64,000 nucleotides of DNA from Xylanimonas cellulosilytica DSM 15894. GTDB lineage: Bacteria; Actinomycetota; Actinomycetes; Actinomycetales; Cellulomonadaceae. Numbering within the stretch: the first letter of the stretch is position 1; the number at the start of each line of letters is the position of its first letter. The notes under the pieces were generated by a model. The model made no database searches. It had not been told where the DNA came from and saw only the letters and a program-made list of their open reading frames with translations. Shown piece by piece: positions 61,362 through 64,000 of this stretch. Both the position numbers and the translations under genes were made by a program. Location: assembly GCF_000024965.1 (NCBI RefSeq), contig NC_013530.1, forward strand, positions 124,001 through 188,000. The letters are read 5' to 3'.

Positions 61362-62474
61362 TCAGCGTCCGAGCTGGGCCGCCAAGGGGCAGCCGAAGGG
61401 GTCGCGGGCGCGGTGCTCGACGTCGTTCAGGTACCCGACGACGATCCGGTAGGACTGGAAGAACCCGACCTCCGTGTACGTCACCCCGAGCGTGGAGCAG
61501 TACTCCCGCACCAAGGGCTGGACGAGCCGCAGGCTGGGCCGCGGCATGCTCGGGAACAGGTGGTGCTCGATCTGCCGGTTGAGGCCGCCCATGACGAAGT
61601 CGACGACGACGTTGCCCCGGATGTTGCGGGACATGAGCACCTGCCGGCGCAGGAAGTCGACGTCGGCGTCGGCCGGGACGATGGGCATCCCCTTGTGGTT
61701 GGGCGCGAAGGCGCCGCCGAGGAGCACGCCGAACAGGCCGAGCTGCACGGCGAGGAAGGTGCCCGCGATCGCGGGGGGCAGCAGGATCGCCAGCACGGCG
61801 ACGTTGAGGACGAGCCGGGTCAGCAGCACCGGGACCTCCACGCCGCGGTGCACCACGGGCCTCCTGCCGAGCACGGTGCGCACGCTCGCCACGTGCAGGT
61901 TCAGGCCTTCGAGCGTCAGCAGCGGGAAGAAGAACCAGCCCTGCCGGCGGGCGAGCCGGCCACGCCACCCGGTGCGGCTGGCCATGATCGCGGGCGTGAA
62001 CGCGATGACCCCCGGCGAGATGTCCGGGTCGCGGGTCTCCTGGTTCGGGGCCGCGTGGTGGGCGTCGTGCTTCGCGGTCCACCACATGTGGCTCACGCCG
62101 ACGAACACGTTCGCCAGGATGCGGCCCGTCCAGTCGTTCCACCGGTGCGAGCGGAAGATCTGCCGGTGTGAGCTGTCATGCCCGAGGAACGCCAGCTGGG
62201 CCAGCACGACGGCGAGGGCCGCGGCGAGCAGCAGCTGCCACCAGGTGTCACCCAGGAGCACGACCCCCGCCCAGACCAGCGCGAACGCGGCGACCGTGGC
62301 GATCAGGCGCGTCCAGTAGTACGCGTACCGGCGCCGGTGCAGGCCCGAGTCGCGCACGAGCTTTGCCAGGACCGAGTAGTCGCGCGCGACCGGGCGGTCC
62401 CGCGGCAGGCGGGCCAGGCGGGCCGCCTCCGGGGTCGTCGGACGGTCGAGCCGGTCCCGTGTGTTGCTGCTCAC
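61362..62474 (-). CDS. Membrane fatty-acid desaturase (acyl-lipid type)
   Basis: 370 residues with the three histidine boxes of di-iron membrane desaturases: HDSSH (99-103), HDAHH (136-140) and QIEHH (301-305), and hydrophobic helices around 60-100 and 220-255. QxxHH in the third box is typical of front-end or DesA3-like desaturases that act on lipid acyl chains with O2 and an electron donor. No dedicated ferredoxin is adjacent. The GTG at 62474 begins a polar N-terminus. A role in cold adaptation of the membrane is inference. Confidence 0.9.
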   Translation of the reverse strand: MSSNTRDRLDRPTTPEAARLARLPRDRPVARDYSVLAKLVRDSGLHRRRYAYYWTRLIATVAAFALVWAGVVLLGDTWWQLLLAAALAVVLAQLAFLGHDSSHRQIFRSHRWNDWTGRILANVFVGVSHMWWTAKHDAHHAAPNQETRDPDISPGVIAFTPAIMASRTGWRGRLARRQGWFFFPLLTLEGLNLHVASVRTVLGRRPVVHRGVEVPVLLTRLVLNVAVLAILLPPAIAGTFLAVQLGLFGVLLGGAFAPNHKGMPIVPADADVDFLRRQVLMSRNIRGNVVVDFVMGGLNRQIEHHLFPSMPRPSLRLVQPLVREYCSTLGVTYTEVGFFQSYRIVVGYLNDVEHRARDPFGCPLAAQLGR

Positions 62475-62554
62475 ATCTCGACACTACGCCCACGATGTCG
62501 CCGGGCCTATGGCGCCGCCGGCCGAGGCAGCGGTGCCGCGAGCGTCAGTGCCCG

Positions 62555-63457
62555 TCAGTGCCGCCGGTGGTCCACGATCGCCGTCTGGGGTCCGCGCCGG
62601 GGAGCCCGCGCCCGCCCGGAGACCGAGATCAGCCGGACCACCCGGTGCCGGTGCGGCGCGTACGGGGCCAGCAGCGCGAGCATCCCGGCGTCGTCGGTGC
62701 GCTCGCCCGTCAGGGCCCAGCCGACGGCGCCCGGCAGGTTGAAGTCGCCCAGCGAGACGGCGTCCGCGTCGCCGAAGGCCCGCTGCGCCACCTCGGCCGA
62801 CGTCCACACGCCCACCCCGCGGACGGCCTCGAGCCGCGCCCGCGCGGCCGGCACCTCCAGGTGCGCGGCCTCCTCGAGCCGCGCGGCGAGGCGGGCGCAC
62901 GTCGTCACGATCCGTGCCCTCCCCGGGTCCACGCCGGCGCGGTGCCAGTCCCAGCTCGGGATCGCGGCCCACTGCCGCGGTGCCGGCACCACGCGCATGC
63001 CCGACGGCGCAGGCCCGGGCGCGGGGGACCCGTACCGGGTCAGCAGCCACCGCCACGCGCGGTGCGCGGTCACGGTCTGCACGCGCTGCTCGAGGATCGC
63101 CGGGACGAGCGACTCGAGCACGCGTCCCGTGCGCGGCATCCGCATCCCGCCGGCGCGGCGCGACGCGTCACGGAGCTGCGGGGGTGGGGTGAAGCCGGCG
63201 TCGTCGTCGTCCTCGCCAAGGAGCGACGGCACGCCGTCGGCGGCCTCGCGCGCACCGTCACCCCACAGGTCGACGACGGCGGAGCGCGGGCCGTCCTGGA
63301 CGATCCGCGCGGTGACGGGGCCGGTGGGCAGCAGGCTGGTGCGCCACAGGGCGCCGTCGGGCGTCCGGTGCACGGCGGGGTCGTACCGCCCGTGCCCGAG
63401 CTGTGCGAGCGTCAGCGCGACGTCCAGCGGACGTGAGGACTCGTGACGCACCCGCAC
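62555..63457 (-). CDS. DNA-3-methyladenine glycosylase II-like protein (AlkA/HhH-GPD)
   Basis: 300 residues. The C-terminal half has the helix-hairpin-helix LEAVRGVGVWTSAEVAQRAF followed by DADAVSLGDFNLP, whose Asp is the catalytic residue of the HhH-GPD family. The middle contains ESLVPAILEQRVQTVTAHRA, typical of this actinobacterial AlkA-like subgroup; the N-terminal part is not clearly related to AlkA. It removes alkylated or other damaged bases. The gene starts 10 nt after the RNase HI stop, so they are probably cotranscribed. A GTG at 63451 is an alternative start. Confidence 0.82.
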   Translation of the reverse strand: MRVRHESSRPLDVALTLAQLGHGRYDPAVHRTPDGALWRTSLLPTGPVTARIVQDGPRSAVVDLWGDGAREAADGVPSLLGEDDDDAGFTPPPQLRDASRRAGGMRMPRTGRVLESLVPAILEQRVQTVTAHRAWRWLLTRYGSPAPGPAPSGMRVVPAPRQWAAIPSWDWHRAGVDPGRARIVTTCARLAARLEEAAHLEVPAARARLEAVRGVGVWTSAEVAQRAFGDADAVSLGDFNLPGAVGWALTGERTDDAGMLALLAPYAPHRHRVVRLISVSGRARAPRRGPQTAIVDHRRH

Positions 63458-63467
63458 CGGAACCTCG

Positions 63468-64000
63468 TCAGTCGAAGAGGGTGCCGAGCTCCCACGGGGA
63501 CTCGGCCGCGGGGCGCTCGGCGCGGACCCCCACGGCTGCGGGGCGAGGCGCTGGCTCGGCGGACCGCTCCTCGACGGCGGAGAGCAGCACGGACCTGACG
63601 TCGCCGCGGCCCGCCGCCCACTCCGCGGCCGCGAGACCGGCGAGCTCGTCGGCGCGCTCGTTGAACGGGTTGCCCACGTGGCCGCGCACCCAGCGGAAGC
63701 GGACGGGGCCGCCGCGGCCGGCGATGGCGGCGTCGATGGCCTGGACGAGCTCGAGGTTCTTCACGGGGCTGCCCGACGCCGTCCGCCAGCCCTTGCGCTT
63801 CCAGCCCTCCAGCCACTCCGAGGAGCAGCGGATGGCGTACTGGGAGTCGGACTCGATGAGCAGCGGCTCGTCGCCCGGGTGGGCCTCGACCGCGCGGAGC
63901 ACGGCCGTGAGCTCCGCGACCTGGTTGGTGCCGCTGGCCGCACCGCCCGAGTCGAAGCGGCCCCCCTCGTGGTCGATCCACGCCCAGCCGATCGCACCGC
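63468..64000 (-). CDS. rnhA: Ribonuclease HI, 5' part beyond the window
   Basis: The visible 177 codons begin inside the first strand (GAIGWAWIDHEGGRFDSGG) and show NQVAELTAVL (Glu), IESDSQYAI (Asp), WVRGHVGNPFNERADELA (His and Asp): three of the four catalytic acids and the basic-protrusion region. It cuts RNA in RNA-DNA hybrids. The C-terminal ~45 residues (SVLLSAVEERSAEPAPRPAA and on) are an extension beyond the usual end. The start codon is past base 64000. Confidence 0.9.
   Translation of the reverse strand, partial: GAIGWAWIDHEGGRFDSGGAASGTNQVAELTAVLRAVEAHPGDEPLLIESDSQYAIRCSSEWLEGWKRKGWRTASGSPVKNLELVQAIDAAIAGRGGPVRFRWVRGHVGNPFNERADELAGLAAAEWAAGRGDVRSVLLSAVEERSAEPAPRPAAVGVRAERPAAESPWELGTLFD

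Noticed and set aside
1-64000. Insertion sequences, prophage genes, tRNA or rRNA genes
   Set aside because: No transposase, integrase, phage structural gene or structural RNA could be recognised in any frame.

Overview
The window is a 64 kb piece of a very GC-rich chromosome with GTG/ATG starts, many leaderless promoters, WXG100-like, MerR-TipAS, LapA and HNH/excalibur proteins, and LAxTG-type sorting signals. This fits a Gram-positive actinobacterium, most likely of the Cellulomonadaceae/Promicromonosporaceae kind (inferred from gene content and style; no rRNA or tRNA gene is visible).

Layout. 1-31.9 kb is an ordinary mosaic of housekeeping and accessory genes: a partial GH39 xylosidase-like hydrolase, VanZ-like protein, histidine phosphatase, a giant RecB-like nuclease/helicase, an MFS exporter, a WXG100-like pair, an alpha/beta hydrolase, an NlpC/P60 hydrolase, a VapBC module, DUF1697, glyoxalase-like proteins, an orphan permease, an MNT/HEPN module with a frameshifted HEPN gene, small enzymes, a MerR-TipAS regulator, a secreted HNH nuclease, a two-component system, an APC permease, a SulP transporter and a TetR-ABC exporter operon. 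32.3-55.7 kb (over a third of the window) is filled by three giant, same-strand surface-protein genes (2724, 2553 and 2262 aa). Each has a signal peptide, a von Willebrand A domain with an intact MIDAS, long arrays of Ig-like modules, and a C-terminal A-x-T-G-G / hydrophobic / Arg-rich sorting signal. The first two are tandem paralogs that also carry FctA/Spy0128-like modules and end in hairpins sharing an identical core. 55.9-58.5 kb is the anaerobic ribonucleotide reductase locus (nrdD, with an apparent 1-nt deletion, and nrdG) behind two NrdR boxes. 58.5-64 kb holds a second VapBC module, a PH-domain protein, a second histidine phosphatase, LapA, a fatty-acid desaturase, an AlkA-like glycosylase and RNase HI running off the end.

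A palindromic 25-bp repeat (about 27 near-complete copies) is scattered between genes and, strikingly, inside genes. Seven times it forms the same 67-bp composite: unit, 17-nt loop, inverted unit. It can be read through in five of six frames. In this window it lies in interdomain linkers of the nuclease/helicase, spans the ATPase/permease junction of the ABC operon, and supplies the stop codon of several genes.

The most interesting parts are the giant surface-protein cluster and its relaxed sorting motif, the coding-tolerant repeat family, and two frameshifted genes (HEPN toxin, nrdD) that are either sequencing errors or real decay.
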